A stretch of 64,000 nucleotides of DNA from Imbricaverruca yamaguchii (lineage: Eukaryota; Arthropoda; Thecostraca; Neoverrucidae). This document shows positions 1 to 10,425 of the stretch, one piece after another; position 1 is the first letter of the stretch, and the number at the start of each line of letters is the position of its first letter. The translations under genes and the position numbers were made by a program. The notes beneath the pieces were generated by a model. The model was given only the letters and a program-made list of their open reading frames with translations, ran no database searches and had not been told where the DNA came from. The DNA is taken from NCBI GenBank assembly GCA_034440575.1, contig JAOTOL010001662.1, positions 3,263,501 to 3,327,500 on the forward strand, read 5' to 3'.

Positions 1-616
1 AAAACTATCAATATATTATTCATCAATAATTTTCAACCTCCACAATTTTTTTTCCTGATTTTTTTCCACTCTTTTTTCATAACCACGTTAATTGTCTTTC
101 CAAAATGTACACTTAAAGTTTGCGAAAATGTCAAACTTTTTCTCAACATCAAACAATGTTTCATGAGTTCGTCATATGCTCGCATCCCAAAAAGTTATGG
201 TACGATTTTTTACATTCGTGGTTGGTCAGCCCGTGATTCTACGTCTAACACTATTGCTTATATTAATTAGTTTGGCCAAACATACATGCCTTAAACATGC
301 CTAAAAACTAAATTGCTTTGGGAGAAATACTCTTGATTTATGGATTTCGCTTCCCGGGTGAAAAAAAAAGTTAAGCAGACGATTCGCACGTACCTAGGCA
401 AGATACCAAAATTAGGAGAGAAATAAATTTAGAAAGAACTTTTGATAAAACATTTACACAATTTTCAAATTTAGACAATTGTAAAATGCACCCTAAACAT
501 TTGCCTGTTTTTATCAACCTAACCTACCTAAATGGCACGTGTTAACAGAACCATGTTGAAAAGTTTCACAAAACTAAGGGAAACATGCTTTTCTAATGCT
601 CGTCCGTCTTTTCTAA
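1..616. other. AT-rich intergenic DNA, no gene seen
   Basis: The stretch is AT-rich and full of stops in every frame. I see no splice-bounded coding segment and no recognisable domain. It ends at the left edge of a TTAA-type transposon copy. Confidence 0.5.
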
Positions 617-1441
617 TGACCCGTCCCATCTCGGGGGGTCTTCAACCGCCCCCTCAGGTTTTTCGCGGATAGTGGACGAACGGCGCGCGGCAGCGAGCCC
701 AAATTTGGCATACATTTTCCCACATCAATTTTGCATGCTGTTTCAAAACTTTGAAGTCAGGTCATCTAGGGTGAACGAATTAGTCAAGGTCAAGTGAGGT
801 CACCTAAAAAACGTTCAACCAGTCGTCACGCTTTAACGGATACAGATATTTTATGAAACTTTCAACGTATCTTTAGGGACGCAACAAAACGTACTAGTGG
901 AATTTTTCCTTTCTTCGTCTTTGACTACTTATAAATTTTGCGTATTTGCCAATTGCAGTACACATAGAAGATTCTGGCTAAAGTTAACATTTTCTATTAG
1001 GACAAGTTGATTTCCAACAACGTTTCTCGGTCTGGTCTACCAAATAAAAGGGGAAATTAAAGAAAACTTGAAAACTCAAAATTTCGAAATTTATAAGAAA
1101 ATTTTTATTTTTTCGGATGCCAAAAAATGTTCTAGCCCTGGTCGATTTCGCTGTCCGTTTCTCATTCCAAATAACTTGTTTTTCATATATCCACAAAATG
1201 AAGTCCCCAGAGGCAAAAACATAATGTAAGTAGTGAAAAATGAAAATCTAGCCCCCGGTGAAGTCACTTTTGGGGGGAAGTTGTTGTGGGGGTGGATCCG
1301 GACCCTACTCGTCGAGCGCTTTCCGATGACACCTCTTTCGGTTTCGTGCGATGTTTCGTTTGGATTTTAGATGGTGGTTACTAACCGCCCCCTCCCCGAG
1401 ACGGGGTGTCAGGATCTGACCGAAGAGACGGCGCGGGTTAA
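617..1441 (+). mobile_element. TTAA-ended non-autonomous DNA transposon, family A copy 1
   Basis: The right end reads GAGACGGCGCGGG followed by TTAA (1438-1441). The left end reads ACCCGTCCCATCTC, the degraded inverted counterpart, and its TTAA is mutated. Two further copies lie at 25219-25988 and 49435-50265 in the same orientation, with matching interiors. A TTAA target and CCC/GGG termini are the hallmark of piggyBac-like transposons, so I infer a non-autonomous piggyBac-type element. No transposase is encoded. An AGGTCA direct repeat with a 4-nt spacer lies at 787-802. The superfamily assignment rests on termini only. Confidence 0.65.
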
Positions 1442-2204
1442 ATAAATAATACCCCCCCCCCTGTCTGCACCCAGCTAACGTCGCTGGTCACTGGCCAAGA
1501 TGCGTAAGCAATAGAAAGCCATCAAATAGTTCCTGGAATGCAGTAGAAAGGATTTCACAAGCTGAGGTAGCTGGTTGTATAACTAAACTCAAGTACCGGT
1601 TTCGATCCTTCGGTTTTCTTTTTGTTCTGTTGTCCCCTAGGTCTAAAAAAAGATCACCAAGCTGTCTGTGGCAACAGAGGTAATAACAAGAATTCACTTG
1701 CACGATACAAGTAAATAAAGTCAAATTTTGAGCAATATCACGTTATATATGTTCAGAAGTGTAGCCTGAATTTCATGCTGTTGTCATAGTGCATGCAAAA
1801 TGGCCAAGGGTGAAGCTGGCATGATGTAGCTGTATCTTTACGCGAGTCTAATGACACGACACTTTCCTGTTGTTCGGTAAAAAAAACCCTCAAAATTGAC
1901 ATGTGTTGTGCCTTATGGTGAGGTCTCCAAATCATGTTCGGTTGCTAGCTTTAGATTGCACGAGAAAAGTTCTGTGTACTACTGCGCAAATTACTCTGGA
2001 AAAGATGAAACATAAATGTCAACGCAGTGTTTCCATTCTACGCGTTCGACCGGCGGCCGGCGAACTCGCCGGCAGCGCCGGCAGCAGCGCAGGTAGCTGC
2101 TTATTATAATAATAAGCAGCTTATGTTCGCCGCCGGCGAACCCGCCGGCGACCTGCGGTTTTTCATTCTGTACGTCCGGCGACCGTATGGCGCGGGGCGC
2201 AGAC
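1442..2204. other. Intergenic or intronic DNA, no gene seen
   Basis: No domain or phased exon was recognised. If the exon at 2432-2567 is real, this is the first part of its downstream intron on the minus strand. GC content rises sharply from about 2040. Confidence 0.35.
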
Positions 2205-2500
2205 CACTCACCTGGCGACCGCTGGCGTACAGATTGGTGACAGGCACGCCGCGGTACCCGCAATAATCGACACGGCCACTCACCTGACGAACTGCTGGCG
2301 TATATATTAACGACAGACACGCCGCGGTACACGGAGTAATCGGCACGGGCCACTCACCTGACGACATACTGGTGCACAGATTGACGACAGACATGCCGCC
2401 GTACTCCCAGTAATGGCCACAGACCACTCACCTGACGACCTGCTGGCGTATAGGTTGACGACAGACACGCCGCGGTACTCGGAGAAGTCGGCCACGAACT
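2205..2500 (-). repeat. Four-copy ~73-bp tandem repeat carrying a splice donor in each unit
   Basis: Read on the minus strand, each unit holds an exon end and a strong donor, CAG|GTGAGT. The four exon-side last bases fall at 2432, 2358, 2284 and 2212, so the period is 72-74 bp. The copy at 2432 is the one attached to the signal-peptide exon. The three downstream copies repeat the last ~50 nt of that exon plus the donor and early intron, with substitutions and in-frame stops. This is therefore a tandem duplication seeded on an exon-intron junction. Confidence 0.75.
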
Positions 2501-2567
2501 GTGCCAGCGGGCTGGCCGAGACAGGGCCAAGAGTGGCACTCAGCAGCGCCACCGCTAACCTCCACAT
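2432..2567 (-). CDS. Candidate first exon of a second receptor gene (signal peptide plus start of ectodomain)
   Basis: On the minus strand an ATG at 2567 opens 45 codons and ends in phase 1 at a strong donor (TCAG|GTGAGT). Residues 1-18 are a classic signal peptide: MWR, then a hydrophobic core rich in L, V and A, then the small residues VSA before SP. The next ~25 residues (SPLAQFVADFSEYRG, then VSVVNLYAS) resemble the opening helix and first strand of the amino-terminal region of ionotropic receptors. That comparison is to general family character, not a specific alignment. The gene would continue leftwards out of the window. It lies on the same strand as the IR gene at 6.6-18.3 kb, suggesting a tandem cluster. 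The main alternative is an unrelated secreted protein. Confidence 0.45.
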
Positions 2568-2732
2568 ACCGCGGCCGAGTCTGGGCCCCACCGTCCACCA
2601 CCGGTTGGCCCCGCTAACCAGTCGGGGCTCCATCTGTTACGGGCCCGGTCAGCCGACACTCAGACCCGTCAATGGCGATTGACACGGCCTCATACGCTGC
2701 CGGCGCCGGCAGCACAGACGTCGGCGCTGACT

Positions 2733-3095
2733 GTCCTTCAGCCACGCGTCGATGCCAACTACCCTCCAACCACGCGTCGACGCCGACTGTCCTCCAACCA
2801 CGCGTCGATGCCGACTGTCCTCCAACCACGTGTCGACGCCGACTGTCCTCCAACCACGTGTCAACGATGACTGCCTGCTAACAACGTGTCGACGCCGGCG
2901 CGAACAGTCTTCTAACCATGCGCCGACGCCGACTGTCTTTTATCGCTACGCGTCGACGCCGGCGCCGACTATATTCTAACTACGCGCCGACGCCGACTGT
3001 CTTCTAACCACGCTTCGGCAGCACAGACGTTGGCACCGACTATCCTCCAACCACGTGTCGACGTCGACTGTCCTCCAACCACGGCCGATGCTACT
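2733..3095. repeat. 28-bp GC-rich minisatellite
   Basis: About a dozen head-to-tail copies of a 28-bp unit built around TCCTCCAACCACG and GTCGACGCCGACTG. Some units are expanded or degenerate. The central GTCGAC is conserved in most copies. The array lies just upstream of the signal-peptide exon in its transcriptional orientation, where a promoter would be expected. The array is directly visible; any regulatory role is speculation. Confidence 0.85.
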
Positions 3096-5104
3096 GACTA
3101 CGACCACAAACGAGCTACGGCCATAAACTACTCGCTCGAGAGTTCCACTGCATTAAGGAAATACTGGATGTCGTTTCTGTTTCAATACGAACTGATGCGG
3201 TAGGCAGCACTCAAGTCGAATTTCTGCTCATGTTTGCTACCTTGCTGCGACCTCTGCGTATTAAGTTAGTCGTGCCAAAAGCGTCATTCACACTGCTACA
3301 GTAGGGCGGCACGTCGCGGGACCCGCAGCACCATGTCGCACTACCCCTGGGAAATGAGTCTGTGTCTCGTGGATATGGTTGTATATGGTTGTATGTTTAT
3401 AGTAACTTCCGAAAAGTGCGAAGTCAGAGAATGCTCAATGGGCTAAGCGTCTCTAAAGCGTCGTAGGAAACTGAGGTGGTGAATTGGAGGTGGTCGCATT
3501 GACCGCTGTGAGGGCCACTCTCGCACCCACCCTCCCCGACCCCAATTTTGCCTGCCAATTGACAATGAAACTTGATCTAAGCGAGGGGGCATTGAGATCC
3601 ATCCCACGGACTCCATCTTCAGTAGCAGTCGAAAGAGCTACAACAATTTTGAAGGTCAGAATCGAATTTTTTCGCCGCGCACATGTGCCAGCCATGACTC
3701 TGTTCAGTGGTACAACTAGAACTGTACGACGGGGGAGCTAATTGTTATGTTCCGGTCTTTTGAGGTTCTTAGAGCCCAGACCAGAACGACAGAGGGGTGG
3801 GGTGGTGTACTGTATCCTAGTTCCGTCCCTCCACCCCTTTGTATTACTGCTTCATGCTCATTTACACTCAACGTCCGATCTACAAAAAGTTGACGAGACG
3901 AGAAGGGTTCTAAGCAGCAATCAAGCACACCCGCATGACCGCGTTCTACGGGCGGTGAATGCTGATGATGAATACAGGTGTAATGATGTTCAGAATAATA
4001 GGACACATCAAGCCTCTGGAATGGCCGCAATGCATCATGTTGATAAGGCACACCGCACACGGCTGAACAAGCATGTCTATGACGAATCGTCGGAGAACGT
4101 GGCCCCGTCCAAACGTGGCATACCTAAAATTTCCTGACACGGCCGCCACCGGCCGGAAGGACTGCAACCTGGCGGGTTGCCATGCCGACAGCCCCGTCTT
4201 CACAGCACTCCGTCTGCACGGAGCCAATGTCAACGCCCGCTTGGTGCAAGTACATGCAACCTTGTGACCTACCGCGCCCTCCGAGCAATGGCCGCTGCCC
4301 GACTAACCAATCACGATCCAGCACATACTGTAGCGCGCCGCGCGAGTTCACCAATGAAAACGATGCTTGTTCGGGATGGTGTATAGTGTAGGCGGTGCCG
4401 TATTTATATATAGCTGTGCCTCGTTTAAAATAAAGATAGGGACCCAGGAGAGACACAGAGACGGACGTTGGTGTTTGCCATATACCGGGGTAACGCCCGG
4501 TCACTTCAGTCCACTGGCGTTGGCGACTCCAGTCGAGCTAATTCGTTGCCAACCCCCATAGTCATTTTGCCCCCGGAGCTTCTGAGCCGACGTGGCTAGT
4601 AAGCGAGTTGTGCTCACACCAAAACCGGGTTGTATTAAGAACGCGCAGGTCCATTCCTAGTCTACCCACGGCCAGGGTAATAACTACCTGACACAGGTAA
4701 ATGCTGATGAATCTCTACACGATGTTCCACGTGCCCGCACGTGGTCTACAGGGGCAGCCCGCATGTAGATTCGACGACCACCGACGCCCCCACGTAAGGT
4801 CACGTGACAACAGCGTGTATGGTGAAGTGCAGGATTGATCGAACTGACTGTAGGTGGTGGACTTTTGGACTGTAGGTCTTTCGGTGCTCGCTGTTCGCTA
4901 TCGATTAAAAAAAAATATGTAGCTTAGTGGGCCAAGTGACTTAGTCGGCTCAGACATGCAAATTGAAGTTAGTTTGTCTATAACCATATTGATGCGACTC
5001 CACGATGCATGAGCAGAAGTACGCAGAAGAACGCCGAAGGTAAATTAAATCATTTTTTATATAATTAATCGAAATCTGACTTGACACTTGGCATTTTGTG
5101 AACA
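3096..5104. other. Intergenic, no gene recognised
   Basis: Mixed-composition DNA without a recognisable coding segment. Around 4398-4440 a TATATATAG is followed 25-30 bases later by AATAAA, an arrangement seen in LTRs, but I could find no matching LTR ends or second copy, so I do not call one. Confidence 0.4.
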
Positions 5105-5338
5105 TTGACTTCTGGGCAAGACTTTAGCAAGATGTTTACCTGGCGGTCACAAGTATCACAGAGGGAGATCAGAGCTGGGTCAGTTTATGAGCTTCATCTC
5201 ACAAGATGTCGCCTCACGCACACTCAACGAGGATTTTCATACCGCGCCACGGTCGCTTTGAACAAGTTACCACCCGTCATCAGGCAAGCACCGAGAAACT
5301 GTTCATTCATAAGTGCTTTGGCGCAGAGGCACTAGTTT
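5105..5338 (+). pseudogene. Fragment of a LINE reverse-transcriptase ORF, C-terminal end
   Basis: The last ~55 residues before the stop read RCRLTHTQRGFSYRATVALN, then KLPPVIRQAPRNCSFISAL. This matches the C-terminal tail common to CR1/Jockey-group LINE ORF2 proteins: an arginine-rich stretch, R-x-F-x-YR, then WN-x-LP-x-x-IR, then FK-x-x-L. The usual W before N is K here by local substitution order (ALNKLP). No reverse-transcriptase core is visible upstream, so this is a 5'-truncated remnant, as is usual for LINE insertions. Confidence 0.55.
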
Positions 5339-6652
5339 TGCTATTCAGGTGCAAGTCTTTATAAGCTGTATGCTCTAGAAATGTTTCTGACGCAATTTTC
5401 TACACCTGATGTGCTCACGCAACATTGTCTGGATGCAGAATAGCCACCACGTGGAAGTACCCCGATACATGACGTTGACTTTGACTTCGCACACATGTGC
5501 AACGTCGCTGCCACGGTATAGTGACCGCACTGTGTCGCTGATACCGCTGAGACTATTACTACGACTCCAGTGGGAAGACACCAGTGGGTGCACGCTTCCG
5601 AGACCTGACCTTCGCCAAGCGTCAGAACAAACGTTCGCAGATTATACGTAATTTGGACAAATAGGATTCCCTGACGAGAAGCGCTACGCTTTTGGAAATC
5701 ACTTTTGAATGGTCACTTGGAAAATGGTCAGGTACTCTGGCGCTGGCCTTTTTCTGTTTTTTTCTTTCTTTCTTCTAAATTGGCCTTCTAGTTTTTTCTG
5801 CAATCTGGTGGAAGGGTCTCGGGTACCATTTTGGCTGCGGAGAAATGTTGCGCCGTGCGAAAATTCCGCCACCATAAGGGTCGCGTCCTTCGGCCCTAGG
5901 CATAGATTACAGCAGATGGTATGATGAGTTCGAATGGAGCAAGAGCAATGCAAACCTACGCAGAACGGTGATATTTGCGTAAGTCATTGGAGTTGAGCTT
6001 CTTAATTGTGTCACTTGGTCCGTGTCCTCCCCTCCAGTGGAAGAAATACGCAAATGCACAGCATGTTCGTGCGCGAGATTAATATATTTTTATTTCATGG
6101 GACAAAAACAGCAAGAAATCAAACTATAACAGAACGCCATCGACCCGAATTATTTTCTCGACGTTCTTATTTTCTCAACGCAGTCTGTCTAGTTGATTGA
6201 GCTATTCATGGCACCAACATGCTTTTAAATACGAACTTCAAAGCTGCTGGATTTCTGGAGGGTATAAGATACTTGGCTTTACAAACCCTCAATGATGATT
6301 GATCTTTGGTCTCCAGCATCACTTGGAACCACAGGTGTTTAACAAAAATGTATGAAAGCTACCAGTAGCGGATGGAATGGGGAGGGGAAGGCATGGACGA
6401 TCCACCCCTGTAAGCTAGCGCATGTCACGTAGGCGCGATGGCGCCATAACCATCCTCATGATTTCACAACGCCAAAAAAGCTGCGGCGAAGCACGCTTCT
6501 AAGTCAATTCCATCCATGTCCTGCCATTGGGCATGCGTCCGGGAACGCAGAACTGAGGGCCGCCTCCTCCCCTCAGCTAATACCTTCAGCTCTACTCCTT
6601 CACGATGGACACTTCATTTTCATTTTATCCGCATACCCTAGGTGAAACCCTC
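5339..6652. other. 3' flank of the IR gene, no gene seen
   Basis: No coding segment recognised. It lies immediately downstream of the IR stop codon on the minus strand. I found no canonical AATAAA close to the stop; a GATAAA variant occurs near 6632. Confidence 0.4.
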
Positions 6653-6940
6653 CTAGCGTAACATAGGCAACAGCTGTTGGTGGCTTTTCTTGAGCTTCAT
6701 CTCCATTTTGACCTCAACAAGGTATGGCCTGGTCAGGTCGGATGTGTTTGGGCGGTGATCCGGCGGTTCGGTGAGCGGCTCTGCCGTGCTCGTCCGTACC
6801 GACGAGCGCCGGGGAGCACGGTCAGAGAAACACCAGCACTGCCGGTACCAGCAGCACTCCAGCATCAGCACCACCACGCCCAGGACGATCCCGCCGCCCA
6901 GCAGTAGGAACGCAGAAAATACGGCCGGCAGGCCGAGACT
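6653..6940 (-). CDS. Ionotropic receptor (IR), terminal exon: last transmembrane helix and cytoplasmic tail
   Basis: This exon starts after the acceptor GCCGCCAG at 6941 in phase 0, matching the phase-0 donor of exon 8461-8551. It encodes 95 residues and a stop. It opens SLGLPAVFSAFLLLGGG and continues into a long hydrophobic run ending LMLEC, the position and character of the final membrane helix (M4 of iGluRs). Next come a Cys/Trp/Arg-rich juxtamembrane segment (CCWYRQCWC) and a polar cytoplasmic tail rich in Ser, Thr, Pro and Lys. In ionotropic receptors this helix follows the second half of the ligand-binding domain and anchors it. The exact 3' end and the absence of a further exon are not proven. 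Confidence 0.85.
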   Translation of the reverse strand, partial: SLGLPAVFSAFLLLGGGIVLGVVVLMLECCWYRQCWCFSDRAPRRSSVRTSTAEPLTEPPDHRPNTSDLTRPYLVEVKMEMKLKKSHQQLLPMLR

Positions 6941-7445
6941 CTGGCGGCACAACACGGAACTGAAGAGGACGTGAACGGCAGACCCTGGCAGAACAATACG
7001 GGCCTGCAGCAGTCATACGACCATGCCCAGGTCCTGATGAAACAACACGGACATGCAAAGATCATGGACGGTAGGCCGAGGCGCAGCACGGACCTGTAAA
7101 AACACCGTGGGAAATGGAATTCCTGGCAGTACAATACGAAGGACAGATTGAGCATCTGGCGATACAACATTGACAGCTGATCGAGATGTTGGCGGCACAA
7201 CACAGCGGACAGACCGGGACCCGGGCGGCACACAACAGAGGACAGATCGAGATCTTGGCGGTACAACACAGAGGACAGACCGGGACCCGGGCGGCACACA
7301 ACAGAGGATAGATCGAGATCTTGGCGGCACAACACAGCGGACAGACCGGGACCCGGGCGGCACACAACAGAGGACAGGCCGGGACCCGGGCGGCACACCA
7401 TAGAGGACCGACCGGGACCCGGGCGGCACAACACAGAGGACAAAC
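6941..7445 (-). repeat. 33-bp minisatellite derived from the splice acceptor of the terminal IR exon
   Basis: On the minus strand the acceptor and exon start read TGTTGTGCCGCCAG|AGTCTC. The adjacent intron carries many 33-bp copies of the same string: TGTTGTGCCGCC followed by AAGATCTCGATCTGTCC or CGGGTCCCGGTCTGTCC. Two subtypes roughly alternate between 7180 and 7440; copies are more degraded between 6941 and 7180. Some units keep an AG at the acceptor position and others have lost it (CCGGG). The array thus consists of duplicated splice junctions immediately upstream of the functional one. Confidence 0.8.
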
Positions 7446-8460
7446 CAGGACCCTGAGTGCACTGTACGTCTCATGCGGAACAAATTATCAGAACTTCTGA
7501 ACAGGTTTGCAGGTCATATCTGGCCGGTAGGCGTGGTGGAATGGGTTATATGGACTGCAGATGGGGAAATGTATGTTAAATATTAACGACTTAGGTCAAA
7601 TCACACTGTGGGACTGCTTGCACAGGCCTGCGGGACCGCTTGTGATCATAGCGCGTTGCAAGGTCTCCCTATGTGAATAACGATCAGACTCTCCCATAAC
7701 ATCACGTAGCTCTGCTGTATTTGATTGGGAGCAAGATATGTGAACCATGTGAAACATGCGAGGAATAATCATTACGACAAGCGGTATCATGTAATCTGTT
7801 AATTTTGTGGCCGGTTGAGGTTTGCTATTGCAGTCTGCTATTACAAAAGAAAACAACAGAAGACAAAGCGCGTGGGTGTTGCAATGGTGATGAGTGGAAG
7901 GGAATGATAGCATTTTACACCTACGTGTTTGCAATTTATAGTGCATAGGCACTATAAACTGCATATTACTCAGAGCCGATAAGCAACGTATTACCCAAAT
8001 ATCTGATTCACAGATGGTCACAATACTGCAGGTACGACAACTTCAGTACCGGAGATGAATGAAATTATATAATGCATCCATACGCACAGCAGGTCGAGCA
8101 AGCAACGGGCTGACATCCCCGTGAGTAACACAGGCGGACAACGTGTTTCGTTACCAGTACAACACCTCAACTCGGAATGTACATGACAGAATACAGCGCT
8201 GCCATGGGTTATGTAGCTTTGGGCCCCATCGTGCCTCGGACTACCAAAAGTTGCTCCACATGTTGGCTTTTGGAAAGGAGTGAATAAAGGGCCCTAGAGA
8301 CAATAATGCGCACCGGAGGGCAGGGGAGAGGAACAGGACAACACCCCAAAGTCATGCCAGCAACCTCTTGATTAGTCCAAAACTCTTCAGACCACTACAG
8401 TACCGCACTTTATGGGCCAGAACAGCACCCGGGTCCCAAGGATACTGTAGAGGAGCATAC
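7446..8460. other. IR intron, no additional feature
   Basis: Remainder of the intron between IR exons 8461-8551 and 6653-6940. No repeats with internal structure or coding segments were noticed. Confidence 0.5.
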
Positions 8461-8551
8461 CTCCAGGCCATCGGCCTCGCAAGACTTGACGGGATGCCAC
8501 CAGCGCGACAACATCTGCGACATCACTCCCAGCTCGTTCAGCCGACTCAAC
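8461..8551 (-). CDS. Ionotropic receptor (IR), exon encoding the end of ligand-binding lobe S2
   Basis: This 91-nt exon lies between an acceptor (CTGCAG, 8552-8557) and a donor (GTATGC, 8455-8460). It takes two bases from exon 9716-9951 to make a Gln codon, then encodes 30 residues and ends in phase 0. The segment reads LSRLNELGVMSQMLSRWW, then HPVKSCEADGLE. This matches the end of S2 in IRs and iGluRs: an amphipathic helix with the pattern L-x-E-x-G, then a Trp-containing helix, then a Cys (often disulphide-bonded) before the last membrane segment. The phase fit on both sides makes this small exon secure despite its size. Confidence 0.85.
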
Positions 8552-8569
8552 CTGCAGCATAGTCGGCTG
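8539..8569 (-). promoter_or_regulatory. Perfect 9-bp hairpin enclosing an IR splice acceptor
   Basis: CAGCCGACT (8539-8547) and AGTCGGCTG (8561-8569) are exact inverted complements separated by 13 nt. On the minus strand the loop contains the acceptor CAG (8552-8554) and the first exon bases. In RNA this would put the 3' splice site in the loop of a GC-rich stem. The inverted repeat is seen directly; an effect on splicing is inference. Confidence 0.5.
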
Positions 8570-8668
8570 AATTAGTGGCACAGTCAGCCAGCTGTTTCAC
8601 ACCATCGCACTATCATTTGTTAATACGTATATGTTAATATATTCCGATAGATAAATGTATATAAATAA

Positions 8669-8671
<3 letters not shown>

Positions 8672-8734
<63 letters not shown>

Positions 8735-8757
8735 TATATATATATATATATATATAA
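8672..8757. repeat. (TA)n microsatellite
   Basis: Nearly pure TA dinucleotides with one CTA interruption. It lies inside the IR intron between exons 9716-9951 and 8461-8551. Confidence 0.95.
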
Positions 8758-9279
8758 TTCACGCTGTTTGTTCGCAAAGGTATATACTTCAACAGAGGTA
8801 GAAAGCGTTATGTCTACTGCCATGTAGGACATGTATGGCACATGTGGGGTTGAGTAACAAAGTTAGGTAATGGGTGAAACATGGGTACCAAAACATGGGT
8901 AATAAGCCGTCGGAATTTTCATTGTTCATGTTCATGTTCATTTTCATTTTATTGCGTTTTCCACGTGGCTATCATCTGTAAATGTGTGCTTAAACAGTAT
9001 CACCAATTCATAAGCACAGGAAGCCCATCTCCTCCGATGGACATGCTCCCGGAGTTTACCGCTTTCAGATACGGCGACGACATGTGAAATACAAATTATG
9101 TGGCCACAACTCCATGTTTTATTAATTTGAGTCTTTTCAATCCGGAACATGCGTGAACAGAAGATGTGTCTGTACTACCAATAGATAGGCACTTCCTCAT
9201 GCTAAACCAAGTAGATTATCGAAGTAGAATGTGGTATCGTGATATTCCTTGAGGCATAATTTCCATGGCGTGCAGTCTA

Positions 9280-9559
9280 CATTACGTGAGACGAAAGGTA
9301 CGACCTTCAATATACCAGGAGGTGCTGAGTTTACATCAAAAGTAACGTTAGGGATTATGTTATATTACTCAACGTTTCGGCCAGGGGCCATCGTCAGGAG
9401 TGACGCCTGACGTCAGGAGGGGCCATCGTCAGGAGTGTCTCCTGACGATGGCCCCTGGCCGAAACGTTGAGTAGTATAGCATAATCCCTAACATTACTTT
9501 TGATGTAAACTCAGCACCTCCTAGTATATTGAAGGTCGCACCTTTCGTCTCACGCAATG
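9280..9559. mobile_element. Foldback (palindromic) MITE-like element in an IR intron
   Basis: The 280-bp element begins CATTACGTGAGACGAAAGGT and ends with its near-exact inverse. The arms of about 110 bp can pair almost end to end. The inner part of each arm carries ACGTTTCGGCCAGGGGCCAT followed by CGTCAGGAG, partly duplicated in the centre. There is no coding capacity. The structure fits a foldback or MITE element, and similar GTTTCGGCC/CGTCAGGAG-type hairpins are widespread in animal repeats. I could not establish target-site duplications. Confidence 0.75.
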
Positions 9560-9715
9560 TTTAAAACCCAGGAGCACTTAAGAACCATTCTTCGTTGTAT
9601 TAGTCAATATTGTGGACTCCATCACCACCCCGAACGACTCACCTGGCCCTGGTGTAGTAAACCCGCCCAGTAAACCGCCCTTAACGATGCGCTCACACAC
9701 CTGTTGCGTACTCAC

Positions 9716-9951
9716 TGAAAGTTAATGAAGGCGCGGTATGGCGATCCCTTCTGGAATCCCAATGCCGTCATATGGCCAAAATAATCTTTATTGATGTCTA
9801 TTATGTGGCATGGTGTGTTTAACATGGCCAATTCATAGACGTCTAGGAAGGCAAACTTTTCAGTCTCGACGCGCCGGAACCCTTCCTCGTTGCTCGTCAT
9901 CTCAACCACGTAGCGTTCATAGACCGACGCCAGAGTAGGGTTCTTCGAAAA
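9716..9951 (-). CDS. Ionotropic receptor (IR), exon encoding the core of ligand-binding lobe S2
   Basis: The exon follows a strong acceptor (CCTCCCCAG) and joins in phase 0 to exon 11337-11554. It encodes 78 residues plus two bases and ends TTTCA|GTGAGT. It begins FSKNPTLASVYERYV, continues through an acidic stretch (TSNEEGFRRVETEKF) and AFLDVYELAML, and ends with KGSPYRAFINF. This is the standard S2 order: a helix after the second ligand contact, the Y/F-AF-L strand with an acidic side chain (D of AFLD) near the usual amino-acid ligand contact, and the K-GSPY/F-R strand before the final helices. All landmarks are intact. Confidence 0.9.
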
Positions 9952-10299
9952 CTGGGGAGGAATGAAATGTCGACGTCAGTACGGTGCGCACAAAACCATC
10001 AAATCGATCCTTATATTTCAAGGGGATACGATTACGCATGGAGAGGTCTAGGCACAAAGAGCACTCGGAGGTGGGAGGGAACTGAAACACCTTGGGTTCG
10101 TTTCCTTCCATGAGCATCAGCATAAATGCAGCCAACTTTGGATGAAGGGGAAGAAACCGCTCCCTCCCTTGTCATGCTCATCCAGATATGTCAATGCGTA
10201 GTTGCTTCAACAAATTCAAGCTAAGCATAGGACAAAGGTGATTTCCAAGAGTGTGCTACCGATGGGTATCTCACCGAGGATGGATTGTGGATTTACGAC

Positions 10300-10425
10300 G
10301 CACTCAGCAACTGAGGCCATATGGCGTCGCCTGCCTCTTACCCCGGCAGGAAGGGCGAGCATCGCATGGAATCGAACCTCGTACCTCTGGCGTGACAGAC
10401 GTTCAGCTAAACCAACCAATGAGCT
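10300..10425 (-). mobile_element. tRNA-derived SINE fragment
   Basis: On the minus strand a box-A-like TTGGTTTAGCTGAACG is followed about 35 nt later by a good box B (GGTTCGATTCC). The intervening bases do not fold as a proper anticodon arm, so this is a SINE head or tRNA pseudogene rather than a functional tRNA. It lies in the IR intron 9952-11336. Confidence 0.5.

Noticed and set aside
4380..4560. Separate LTR (TATATA plus AATAAA spacing)
   Set aside because: No TG...CA boundaries, second copy or target duplication could be found.
6865..7483. Long minus-strand open frames (up to 192 codons) rich in Cys, Arg, Pro and Gly
   Set aside because: They are translations of the 33-bp acceptor-derived minisatellite. 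A unit length divisible by three keeps frames open by chance.
9917..10135. Minus-strand open frame next to the S2 exon
   Set aside because: It crosses the well-supported acceptor at 9952 and is in a different frame from the IR exon.
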